Shown piece after piece: positions 1-6,108 of a stretch of 35,247 bases of DNA (the first letter of the stretch is position 1; the number at the start of each line of letters is the position of its first letter). The notes beneath the pieces were generated by a model. It saw only the letters and a program-made list of their open reading frames with translations, was not told where the DNA came from and did no database searches. The stretch is taken from the NCBI GenBank assembly GCA_964602115.1, contig CAZRQN010000015.1:1-35247 (forward strand). The letters run 5' to 3'. A program made the position numbers and the translations under genes. The stretch comes from JANOGU01 sp964602115 (GTDB lineage Bacteria; Pseudomonadota; Alphaproteobacteria; Rhodobacterales; Rhodobacteraceae).

Positions 1-4
1 CCCC

Positions 5-2428
5 ATGAAAACCCATACCTGCGTTCTGGTCATCGGCGGCGGCGTCGTCGGCTGTTCGGTCCTCTACCACCTGACCAAGCTCGGCTGGTCCGATGTCATG
101 CTGGTGGAACGCTCGGAACTCACCTCCGGCTCCACCTGGCACGCCGCGGGCGGGTTCCACACCATCAACGGCGATACCAACATGGCCGCCCTGCAGGGCT
201 ACACCATCCGCCTCTACAAGGAACTGGAAGCCATTACCGGCATGTCCTGCGGCCTGCACCACGTCGGCGGCATCACTCTGGCCGACAACATGCCGCGCTT
301 CGAGCAGCTGAAGGCCGAACGCGCCAAGCACCGCTATATGGGCCTCGACACCGAAATCCTGACCCCCGCCGAGATCGCCGCGAAAACCGACGGGCTGATC
401 AACGTGCAGGGCATCGTCGGCGGCCTCTACGACCCGCTGGACGGCCACCTCGACCCCTCGGGCACCACCCACGCCTATGCGAAGGCCGCTCGCCTCGGCG
501 GAGCGGAAATCGTGCTGCACAACCGGGTGCTGGAGACCAATCCGCGCCCGGACGGCTCCTGGGAGGTCGTCACCGAGAAGGGCACGATCATTGCCGAGCA
601 TGTGGTCAACGCCGGCGGCCTCTGGGCGCGCGAGGTCGGGGCCATGGCGGGGGTCTATCTGCCGCTCCTGCCGATGGCGCACCAGTATCTTGTCACCGAC
701 GATATCCCCGAGATCATGTCCATCCTCGGCCAGGGCCGCGAGTTCCCCCATGTCATGGACCCGGGCGGCGAGTTCTATCTGCGCCAGGAAGGCCGGGGCC
801 TGTGCATCGGTTTCTACGAGAAGCCCTGCGAGCCCTGGTCGGTGGACGGCACGCCGTGGAACTTCGGGCATGAGCTTCTCAACGAACAGTTCGACAAGAT
901 CGAGGATTCGGTGAACTTCGCCTATCGCCGCATCCCGGTGCTGGAACGCTCGGGGGTCAAGCGGGTGATCCACGGCCCCTTCACCTTCGCGCCCGACGGC
1001 AACCCGCTGATCGGTCCGGTGCCGGGCCTGCGCAACTACTGGTCGGCCTGCGCGGTGATGGCCGGCTTCTCCCAGGGCGGCGGCATGGGCCTGGCGCTGG
1101 CGCAATGGATGATCCTCGGCGAGGTCGAGCGCGACCCGCGCGGCTTCGACGTGTCGCGCTTCGGCAACTGGACTTCGCCGGGCTATACCGTGCCCAAGGT
1201 GATCGAGAACTACCAGATGCGGTTCTCGGTCTCCTATCCGAACGAGGAGCGCCCCGCCGCCCGCCCCTTCCGCACCACGCCGATGTACGAGGTCTTCGAC
1301 GGAATGAACGCCGTCTGGGGCCAGCAATACGGGCTGGAGGTGGTGAACTACCACGCCCTGCCCGGCGAACCGCGCCATGAGGAGCCGACGTTCAAGCGCT
1401 CCAACGCCTGGGAGGCGACGCGGCAGGAGGTGCTGGCGGTGCGCGAGGCTGTCGGCATCAACGAGGTGCAGAACTTCGGCAAGTACAAGGTCACCGGGCC
1501 GAATGCCCGTGCCTGGCTCGACCACATCATGGCCGGGACGATCCCCAAGCCCGGGCGCCTGTCGCTGACCCCGATGCTGGCCCATTCCGGCAAGATTTTC
1601 GGCGACTTCACCGTGTCCTGCCTCAGCGAGACCGAATTCCAGCTCACCGCCAGCTACGGCGCCCAGGGCTGGCACTACCGCTGGTTCGAGCAGAACGCCT
1701 GGGAGGGCGTGAAGGTCAAGAACGTCTCCGACAGCCGCTCCGGCTTCCAGATCGCCGGACCCAGGGCGCGCGAGCTTCTCGCCCGCGTCACCCGCGCGGA
1801 TGTCTCGGCCGAGGCCTTCCGCTTCATGGATGTCCGGCGGATGACGGTGGGCATGGCCAACTGCATCGTCCAGCGCGTCAGCTACACCGCCGATCTCGGC
1901 TTCGAGATCTTCACCGACCACATGTCCGTCCGCCACCTGTGGGACAGGCTCTGGGCGGCGGGGCAGGACCTCGGCCTGCGGCCCTTCGGGATGCGGGCGA
2001 TGATGTCGCTGCGGCTCGACAAGTGGTTCGGCAGCTGGGGCCGCGAATTCTCGCCGGATTACACCCCGATGGAGACCGGGCTCGACCGCTTCATCCGCTG
2101 GAACAAGCCAGCCGACTGGATCGGCAAGGCCGCCGCCATGGCCGAGAAGTCCGCCGGACCCAGGCGCCGCCTGGTGCCCTTCGTCGTCGAGGCTGCAGAT
2201 GCCGATGTCGTGGCCTGGGAGCCGATCTGGCTTGATGGCAAGGTGGTGGGCTGGTGCACCTCCGGCGGCTACAGCCACTGGACCGGCAAGTCGGTGGCCC
2301 AGGGCTTCATCCCCGCCGACCGGGTGGAGGACGGCCTGGCGGTGGAGATCGAAATCCTCGGCGAGCGCCGCCCGGCAAAGGTGCATCTGGCACCGCTGTG
2401 GGATGACGGCGGGCGGATGCGCGCCTGA
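5..2428 (+). CDS. FAD-dependent dimethylglycine/sarcosine dehydrogenase-like protein with GcvT domains
   Basis: An 807-residue flavoprotein of the dimethylglycine dehydrogenase/sarcosine dehydrogenase family. An N-terminal DAO-type Rossmann fold carries GGGVVG at residues 11-16, followed by the STWHAAG segment at 43-49; in the mitochondrial homologues the His of this segment holds FAD covalently, so His46 is the likely attachment site. The central part matches the FAD oxidoreductase middle domain, and from about residue 425 onward come the GcvT folate-binding and GcvT C-terminal domains. The family demethylates N-methyl glycines, passing the one-carbon unit to tetrahydrofolate. The length is normal for the family and the gene is intact, starting at the fifth base of the window, so its ribosome binding site and any upstream operon partner are not visible. 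Whether the substrate is dimethylglycine, sarcosine or another N-methyl compound is not decidable here. Confidence 0.9.
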   Translation: MKTHTCVLVIGGGVVGCSVLYHLTKLGWSDVMLVERSELTSGSTWHAAGGFHTINGDTNMAALQGYTIRLYKELEAITGMSCGLHHVGGITLADNMPRFEQLKAERAKHRYMGLDTEILTPAEIAAKTDGLINVQGIVGGLYDPLDGHLDPSGTTHAYAKAARLGGAEIVLHNRVLETNPRPDGSWEVVTEKGTIIAEHVVNAGGLWAREVGAMAGVYLPLLPMAHQYLVTDDIPEIMSILGQGREFPHVMDPGGEFYLRQEGRGLCIGFYEKPCEPWSVDGTPWNFGHELLNEQFDKIEDSVNFAYRRIPVLERSGVKRVIHGPFTFAPDGNPLIGPVPGLRNYWSACAVMAGFSQGGGMGLALAQWMILGEVERDPRGFDVSRFGNWTSPGYTVPKVIENYQMRFSVSYPNEERPAARPFRTTPMYEVFDGMNAVWGQQYGLEVVNYHALPGEPRHEEPTFKRSNAWEATRQEVLAVREAVGINEVQNFGKYKVTGPNARAWLDHIMAGTIPKPGRLSLTPMLAHSGKIFGDFTVSCLSETEFQLTASYGAQGWHYRWFEQNAWEGVKVKNVSDSRSGFQIAGPRARELLARVTRADVSAEAFRFMDVRRMTVGMANCIVQRVSYTADLGFEIFTDHMSVRHLWDRLWAAGQDLGLRPFGMRAMMSLRLDKWFGSWGREFSPDYTPMETGLDRFIRWNKPADWIGKAAAMAEKSAGPRRRLVPFVVEAADADVVAWEPIWLDGKVVGWCTSGGYSHWTGKSVAQGFIPADRVEDGLAVEIEILGERRPAKVHLAPLWDDGGRMRA

Positions 2429-2449
2429 TCGGGGCGGTGGCGGCGGGCG

Positions 2450-2501
2450 GCAAATTCCTTGCAACAAGGAATTTGCAATTTCCTTTCTGAAAGGAAATTG
2501 C
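2450..2501. repeat. Double palindrome, copy 1 (two perfect 12-bp inverted repeats back to back)
   Basis: The first stem has arms GCAAATTCCTTG (2450-2461) and CAAGGAATTTGC (2465-2476) around loop CAA. The second has arms GCAATTTCCTTT (2475-2486) and AAAGGAAATTGC (2490-2501) around loop CTG. The two stems share only the GC at 2475-2476. It is AT-rich in a very GC-rich setting, lies between the dehydrogenase and the nucleotidyltransferase, and has a sister copy at 19565-19615. It has no T-run, so it is not a plain intrinsic terminator. Confidence 0.9.
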
Positions 2502-2513
2502 TTGGCTCGCGCC

Positions 2514-3107
2514 ATGGTTCCGATCCTCATCCTCGCTGCCGGCGCCTCCGCGCGCATGGGCGGGCGCGACAAGCTTCTGAAGCGGGTCGGGGGCGAGGCG
2601 CTGCTGCGCCGCACCGCGCGCGAGGCTCTGTCCTGCGGCGCGCCGGTTTTCTGCACCCTGCCGCCCGACCGGCCGCTGCGCCGGGCGGAGCTCGCGGACC
2701 TGGCGCTTCGGATCGTCGAGGTTGCCGACGCAGCGGCGGGCATGTCCGCCTCGCTGCGTGCCGGGATCGCCGCCCTTCCGGAAGCCGCGCAGGGCGTGAT
2801 GATCCTGCCCGCCGACATGCCGCTTCTGACCGGCCAGGATCTGTCGCGCTGTCTGCAGAGCTTTGACGCGGAGCCGTCGCAGATCCTGCGCGCAACTGCC
2901 GCCGATGGAACCCCGGGCCACCCCGCAGTCTTCCCTTCCGACCTGTTCGCCGAGCTTGCCGCGATCGCCGGCGACGAGGGCGGGCGCTCCGTCCTTGCCC
3001 GTCACCCAGACCGGGTCCGGACCATCGCGCTGCCGGCCCGACATGCGGTCCTTGATCTCGATACACCGGACGACTGGGCTGCGTTCAGGGCAAGGGGGCC
3101 CGGCTGA
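2514..3107 (+). CDS. MocA-like molybdenum cofactor cytidylyltransferase / NTP transferase
   Basis: A 197-residue single-domain nucleotidyltransferase of the MobA/MocA family. The N-terminal loop LAAGASARMGGRDKLL (residues 8-23) binds the nucleotide, PADMPLL around residue 101 carries the metal-binding Asp, and a DGTPGHPAVF segment matches the PxGHP motif typical of MocA, which makes the cytosine dinucleotide form of molybdopterin for xanthine dehydrogenase-type enzymes. No molybdoenzyme gene is in this window, so the partner is unknown and another NTP transferase role is possible. The ATG at 2514 is the conventional start, but it has no Shine-Dalgarno sequence at the right distance. AAGGA at 2491-2495, inside the palindrome, is 6 bases from an in-frame TTG at 2502, which may be the true start (201 residues). 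It converges on the Hint gene with 15 bases between stop codons. Confidence 0.75.
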   Translation: MVPILILAAGASARMGGRDKLLKRVGGEALLRRTAREALSCGAPVFCTLPPDRPLRRAELADLALRIVEVADAAAGMSASLRAGIAALPEAAQGVMILPADMPLLTGQDLSRCLQSFDAEPSQILRATAADGTPGHPAVFPSDLFAELAAIAGDEGGRSVLARHPDRVRTIALPARHAVLDLDTPDDWAAFRARGPG

Positions 3108-3122
3108 CGGATCGTCCCCGGC

Positions 3123-3794
3123 TCAGCGCGGACCATTCCGGAGCGCTTCCGTCGCGCTCAGCGTCCGCCGCGCCTCGGCAAAGGCGCCAGCACCGGCATT
3201 GCCGGTGAGCTCCGGGAAAAGCTCGAGGATTTCCATCCGCTGGGCATTGCCGACGCCCTTCAGCGAGCGGTCGGTCGGCTGAAAGCTTTCCGTCCAGGCG
3301 CCGTTCGCCAGCACCACTTCGTGACGGTCGCAGAGGAAATGCACATAGATCACGCCGGCGATGTCGATCCCGACCACCGACTTGCCGCTGATCAGATGCT
3401 TGGCCGCGACCAGAACTTCCCTTTCGGCGAAGTAGAGCGCCGTCCGGTCCCGCGCGACAAGCATCCTGTGGTTCGGGCTGACCATCATGTCGCGCTCGGG
3501 AAGGTTCTCGCCGAGGCTGCCCTTGCGGAAGAGGATCGGGCGCAGATGCGGATTGGCATTGATTGCGGCCCAGCCGAGGGTGCGCCGGCCGATCCAGCGG
3601 ATCGCCTGGGCACCATTGTCGCGGGTGACGACGCGGTCCCCGATCTTCAGGTCTTCGACCGCGACCTCGCCCTGAGGGGTGGCGATCCGCGTTCCGGGCG
3701 TAAAGCACGGCGTGACCGACGGTGCGACGGCCGGCTGGGACGCAAGGGCTTCCGCCTGCGCCGCCGTGCCGGCAATCTCGCACCACGTCTTCAT
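3123..3794 (-). CDS. Hint (Hedgehog/intein) domain protein
   Basis: A 223-residue protein of the Hint_2 type frequent in Rhodobacterales. The domain begins at Cys30 in PCFTPGTRI (29-37), continues through VEDLKIGDRV (46-55) and an IRWIGRR strand (65-71), has the SPNHRML block with His109 (106-112), and ends near the ANGAWTESF strand (163-171). Cys30 and His109 are where inteins and Hedgehog proteins have their catalytic thiol and block-B histidine. The usual C-terminal Asn splice junction is not seen, so this is more like a self-processing or stand-alone domain than a splicing intein. There is no clear signal peptide; the first 29 residues are a short Ala/Pro-rich leader. In this bacterial group such domains often sit in secreted or surface proteins, but the function is unknown. 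The ribosome binding site is weak (a G-run just upstream of the ATG at 3794). Confidence 0.8.
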   Translation of the reverse strand: MKTWCEIAGTAAQAEALASQPAVAPSVTPCFTPGTRIATPQGEVAVEDLKIGDRVVTRDNGAQAIRWIGRRTLGWAAINANPHLRPILFRKGSLGENLPERDMMVSPNHRMLVARDRTALYFAEREVLVAAKHLISGKSVVGIDIAGVIYVHFLCDRHEVVLANGAWTESFQPTDRSLKGVGNAQRMEILELFPELTGNAGAGAFAEARRTLSATEALRNGPR

Positions 3795-3878
3795 CGTTCA
3801 GGCCCCCACCCCGGCGCGAGCTATCAGAAACCCGATGCCGCGCCCGGCGCCCTTCGATCGCACGCGCGCGCTCCGGCG

Positions 3879-3910
3879 CGCGGGTCCGGAACCCATGCCG
3901 CGGGTCCGGA
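3879..3910. repeat. Two 12-bp direct repeats, 20-bp period, upstream of the Hint gene
   Basis: CGCGGGTCCGGA occurs at 3879-3890 and again at 3899-3910, exactly 20 bases apart (about two helical turns). It contains the self-complementary TCCGGA. It lies 85-116 bases upstream of the Hint gene start on the minus strand, a plausible place for a regulator binding site. No matching regulator gene is adjacent. Confidence 0.45.
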
Positions 3911-4332
3911 CTTTCGACCGTACCGGGGCAACAACACACCCCGACCTGTCGAAAGAAATCCGCGGGAACATCCGCGGCACACAACCAATCCGTACCAACA
4001 ACTGCACTTCCTTGACCACACGCGCCAGAGCGCGCCTCACTGCACTTGGCTGCCCCCCGGCCGCACAACACCCAGCGACAATGGGAATGCCAGAATTCGC
4101 GCAGTCGGAAAAGCCTCGCTCCCGGAAACGACCCCGCCAGACCTTGCCGGACAGCCGTTTCGGGCCGTCGTTTCGACCGACCTGTTAACCTCTGCGTTTC
4201 CTGCGGCGCGACGGTCGGAGGGGCCAAACCTGCGCTACAGCCAATGGAAACACGTCCTGCCGGCAGGGGGCGAAAATGGCCGTCTCGCGATTGCAGAATT
4301 TTGGGAAACCGCACCTGTTTTCCGAGACATGT

Positions 4333-4356
4333 CGAAAAAGACAGGTCAGTTTTTCG
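4333..4356. repeat. AT-rich inverted repeat in the non-coding stretch
   Basis: Arms CGAAAAA (4333-4339) and TTTTTCG (4350-4356) flank a 10-base loop. A wider imperfect pair, ACCTGT (4313-4318) and ACAGGT (4341-4346), overlaps it. The function is unknown; it could be a protein site or a weak hairpin. Confidence 0.35.
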
Positions 4357-4521
4357 TCGATTTTTCCCGGCTGCGGGCCGTGGTATTGCCTGCCGAGATA
4401 CAATCGCACAACAATCGCGAGATCGACCCGGATTCCGCAACCGGGCTTCGGCGCAGACGACCGAATCGCGTCCCGCTGCCGACAAAAAAAGAGGGTACCG
4501 CCGATAGCGATGCTGCGGGGA

Positions 4522-4607
4522 TGGTGCCCGAGGCGAGATTCGAACTCGCACACCCGCTAGGGCGGAGGATTTTGAATCCCCTGCGTCTACCGTTCCGCCA
4601 CTCGGGC
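4522..4607 (-). tRNA. tRNA-Leu (anticodon CAA)
   Basis: An 86-base class II tRNA with encoded CCA. The 7-bp acceptor stem pairs GCCCGAG (5' end at 4607) with CTCGGGC before the discriminator A and CCA at 4524-4522. The anticodon arm is GGGGA, loop TTCAAAA, TCCTC, giving anticodon CAA, which reads UUG. A long variable arm typical of leucine tRNAs precedes the T arm with GTTCGAATC. It is transcribed from its own promoter just upstream and lies 44 bases past the stop of the metallopeptidase gene on the same strand. Confidence 0.97.
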
Positions 4608-4615
4608 CCGGCGCC

Positions 4616-4644
4616 GGGATAGCTTCCGGTCCGGCCGCCGTCAA
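4616..4644 (-). promoter_or_regulatory. Promoter of tRNA-Leu(CAA)
   Basis: On the minus strand, TTGACG (-35, 4644-4639) is separated by 17 bases from TATCCC (-10, 4621-4616). The -10 ends 8 bases before the tRNA 5' end, the expected distance for a transcription start at or near the first base. It lies between the metallopeptidase stop and the tRNA. Confidence 0.7.
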
Positions 4645-4651
4645 CGCGGGA

Positions 4652-5518
4652 TCAGAGCCGGTCAGCGCTGAACGTGTCGCAGTCCTCGATCATGCCGCTC
4701 TGGTAGCCGGTGGTGAACCAGCGCGACCTCTGGGCGGCCGAACCATGCGTGAAGAGATGCGGCTGCGGCGTCTGGCCCGCGCGACGCATCAGCACATCGT
4801 CGCCGATCTTTCGGGCGGCGTTGACCGCCTCATCGACATCGCCTGGCTCAAGCACCCCGAAGCGGCCTTCCATCGCCTTGGCCCAGATCCCCGAAAGACA
4901 GTCGGCCTGCAATTCGATCCGTACCGACAGGCCGTTGGAGACCTCTTCGCTGCTGCGCTGACGCATGGCATTGATCTTGCCGAGAATGCCGAGCTGTTCC
5001 TGGATGTGGTGCGACACCTCATGGGCGACGACATAGGCGGCGGCGAAATCACCGCCGGCGCCCAGTTCCTGTTCGAGCGTGGCGAAGAAATCCGGGTCGA
5101 TGTAGATCTTGCGGTCCCCGGGGCAGTAGAAAGGTCCCGTGGCCGCGTTGGCCACGCCGCAGGCGCTCATCGTCTGGCCGTAGAAGCCCTGGACCTGGAC
5201 CACTTGATAGGCGCGCCCTGCCTGCCGCTGGAAGATCGGCTTCCAGGCATCCTCGGTGAAGGCGACGATGGTGCGGACGAAGGCCTCGGCCTCGCGCTCC
5301 TCGGCAGTGGGCTCGCGGCTTTCCGACGCGACCGGACCGCCGGAATCGGCGCCTTGCAGGAAGGGCGTGACATCGACACCGAAGAACAGGCCGAGGAACA
5401 GCACGACCACCAGGCCGAGCCCGCCGACCTGGGCACCGCCGCGTCGCGGACGCCCGCCGCTGCTGCCGCCCCGTTCGAAATCGACGTTCTCACTCTGCCG
5501 TGCGCCGCGCCACTTCAT
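4652..5518 (-). CDS. YpfJ-like neutral zinc metallopeptidase, membrane-anchored
   Basis: A 288-residue protein of the YpfJ/KPN_02809 zinc metallopeptidase family. The start MKWRGARQSENV is characteristic of the family and is preferred to a GTG five codons upstream. A Gly/Arg-rich cytoplasmic segment (residues 17-33) leads into one membrane helix (about 34-50), so the catalytic domain is probably periplasmic. The active site is HEVSHH at 166-171 (HExxH, His166 and His170 as zinc ligands, Glu167 as base), with the later IELQADC block (201-207) supplying the third ligand. The segment FYCPGDRKIYID (130-141) is also conserved in the family. The substrate is unknown for these proteins. It is transcribed away from dsbB and towards tRNA-Leu. 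Confidence 0.88.
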   Translation of the reverse strand: MKWRGARQSENVDFERGGSSGGRPRRGGAQVGGLGLVVVLFLGLFFGVDVTPFLQGADSGGPVASESREPTAEEREAEAFVRTIVAFTEDAWKPIFQRQAGRAYQVVQVQGFYGQTMSACGVANAATGPFYCPGDRKIYIDPDFFATLEQELGAGGDFAAAYVVAHEVSHHIQEQLGILGKINAMRQRSSEEVSNGLSVRIELQADCLSGIWAKAMEGRFGVLEPGDVDEAVNAARKIGDDVLMRRAGQTPQPHLFTHGSAAQRSRWFTTGYQSGMIEDCDTFSADRL

Positions 5519-5546
5519 CCTGATCCCCTGCACCCTTGCCGGGCGG

Positions 5547-5576
5547 AGGGTATGGCGAGGGCATCGTCAGGCTCAA
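5547..5576 (-). promoter_or_regulatory. Candidate promoter of the metallopeptidase gene
   Basis: On the minus strand, TTGAGC (5576-5571), an 18-base spacer and TACCCT (5552-5547) lie about 30 bases before the ATG at 5518. It matches the TTGnnn/TAnnnT pattern of other promoters in the window; called by eye. Confidence 0.4.
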
Positions 5577-5631
5577 GCTTTCGTTTTCCGGAGCGGCTTG
5601 ACGGCGCAGGCGCCGCATGTTCGGTGGCGAC

Positions 5632-6108
5632 ATGTCGCCGACACCGCGCCAGTCTGTCCTTCTCGCCGCCGGGGGTTCGGCCGCGCTTCTGCTCGGCGCC
5701 TTCGCTTTCCAGTACCTGGGCGGCCTGGCGCCTTGCCAGCTCTGCCTGTGGCAGCGCTGGCCGCATGCAGCGGCGGTCCTCATCGGCGCACTGGCGCTGG
5801 CCATGGCGGCACCCGGGCGGCTTCTGCCTCTGCTCGGCGCGCTGGCGGCGCTGACGACCGCCGGGCTTGGCCTCTTCCACACCGGCGTGGAGCGCAAGTG
5901 GTGGGAAGGCCTGACGACCTGCTCGGGTTCGGTCTCCGGCGATGTCAGCACCGAGGATCTGCTTCAGCAGATCCTCGACGCGCCGCTCGTCCGCTGTGAC
6001 GAGGTCGCCTGGTCCATGGCCGGCCTGTCGATGGCTTCCTGGAATGCCATCCTGTCCCTGGCGCTGGCGGGGCTCTGGCTTTACGCCGCGCGCCGCGCCG
6101 TTCAGTAG
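5632..6108 (+). CDS. dsbB: Disulfide bond formation protein DsbB
   Basis: A 158-residue inner-membrane protein with four predicted helices (about residues 9-29, 44-60, 65-84 and 134-152). It reoxidises periplasmic DsbA and passes electrons to quinone. The first periplasmic loop has the redox pair Cys35-Gln-Leu-Cys38 followed by LWQRWPH, and the second has Cys97 and Cys122, the pair that exchanges with DsbA. The start at 5632 is preceded by GGTGGCG and fits the usual short N-terminus; an upstream in-frame ATG at 5617 would add five residues. Its 3' end overlaps the convergent PBP1A gene by 7 bases. A DsbA-like oxidoreductase is encoded at 10090-10824, so both halves of a disulfide pathway lie within 5 kb. 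Confidence 0.9.
   Translation: MSPTPRQSVLLAAGGSAALLLGAFAFQYLGGLAPCQLCLWQRWPHAAAVLIGALALAMAAPGRLLPLLGALAALTTAGLGLFHTGVERKWWEGLTTCSGSVSGDVSTEDLLQQILDAPLVRCDEVAWSMAGLSMASWNAILSLALAGLWLYAARRAVQ

Larger units (their letters stand above)
3795..4521. other. 727-base non-coding stretch between the Hint gene and tRNA-Leu
   Basis: No convincing gene is visible on either strand. The open frames here have no family resemblance, no ribosome binding site, and partly run through the tRNA. The stretch holds the 12-bp direct repeats at 3879-3910, an AT-rich inverted repeat at 4333-4356, and a T-run on the minus strand (4484-4490) about 30 bases past the tRNA 3' end that may help end tRNA transcription. It is less GC-rich by eye than its neighbours around 4260-4500. 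No attachment-site duplication of the tRNA 3' end was found. Confidence 0.6.

Noticed and set aside
4522..4607. Attachment site for an integrated element at tRNA-Leu
   Set aside because: No duplicate of the tRNA 3' end and no integrase gene were found nearby. The adjacent non-coding stretch alone is not enough.
4185..4622. Open frames on both strands reading through tRNA-Leu, with words like EARFELAHPLGRR
   Set aside because: This is the well-known false translation of a leucine tRNA. The tRNA folds perfectly and has its own promoter.
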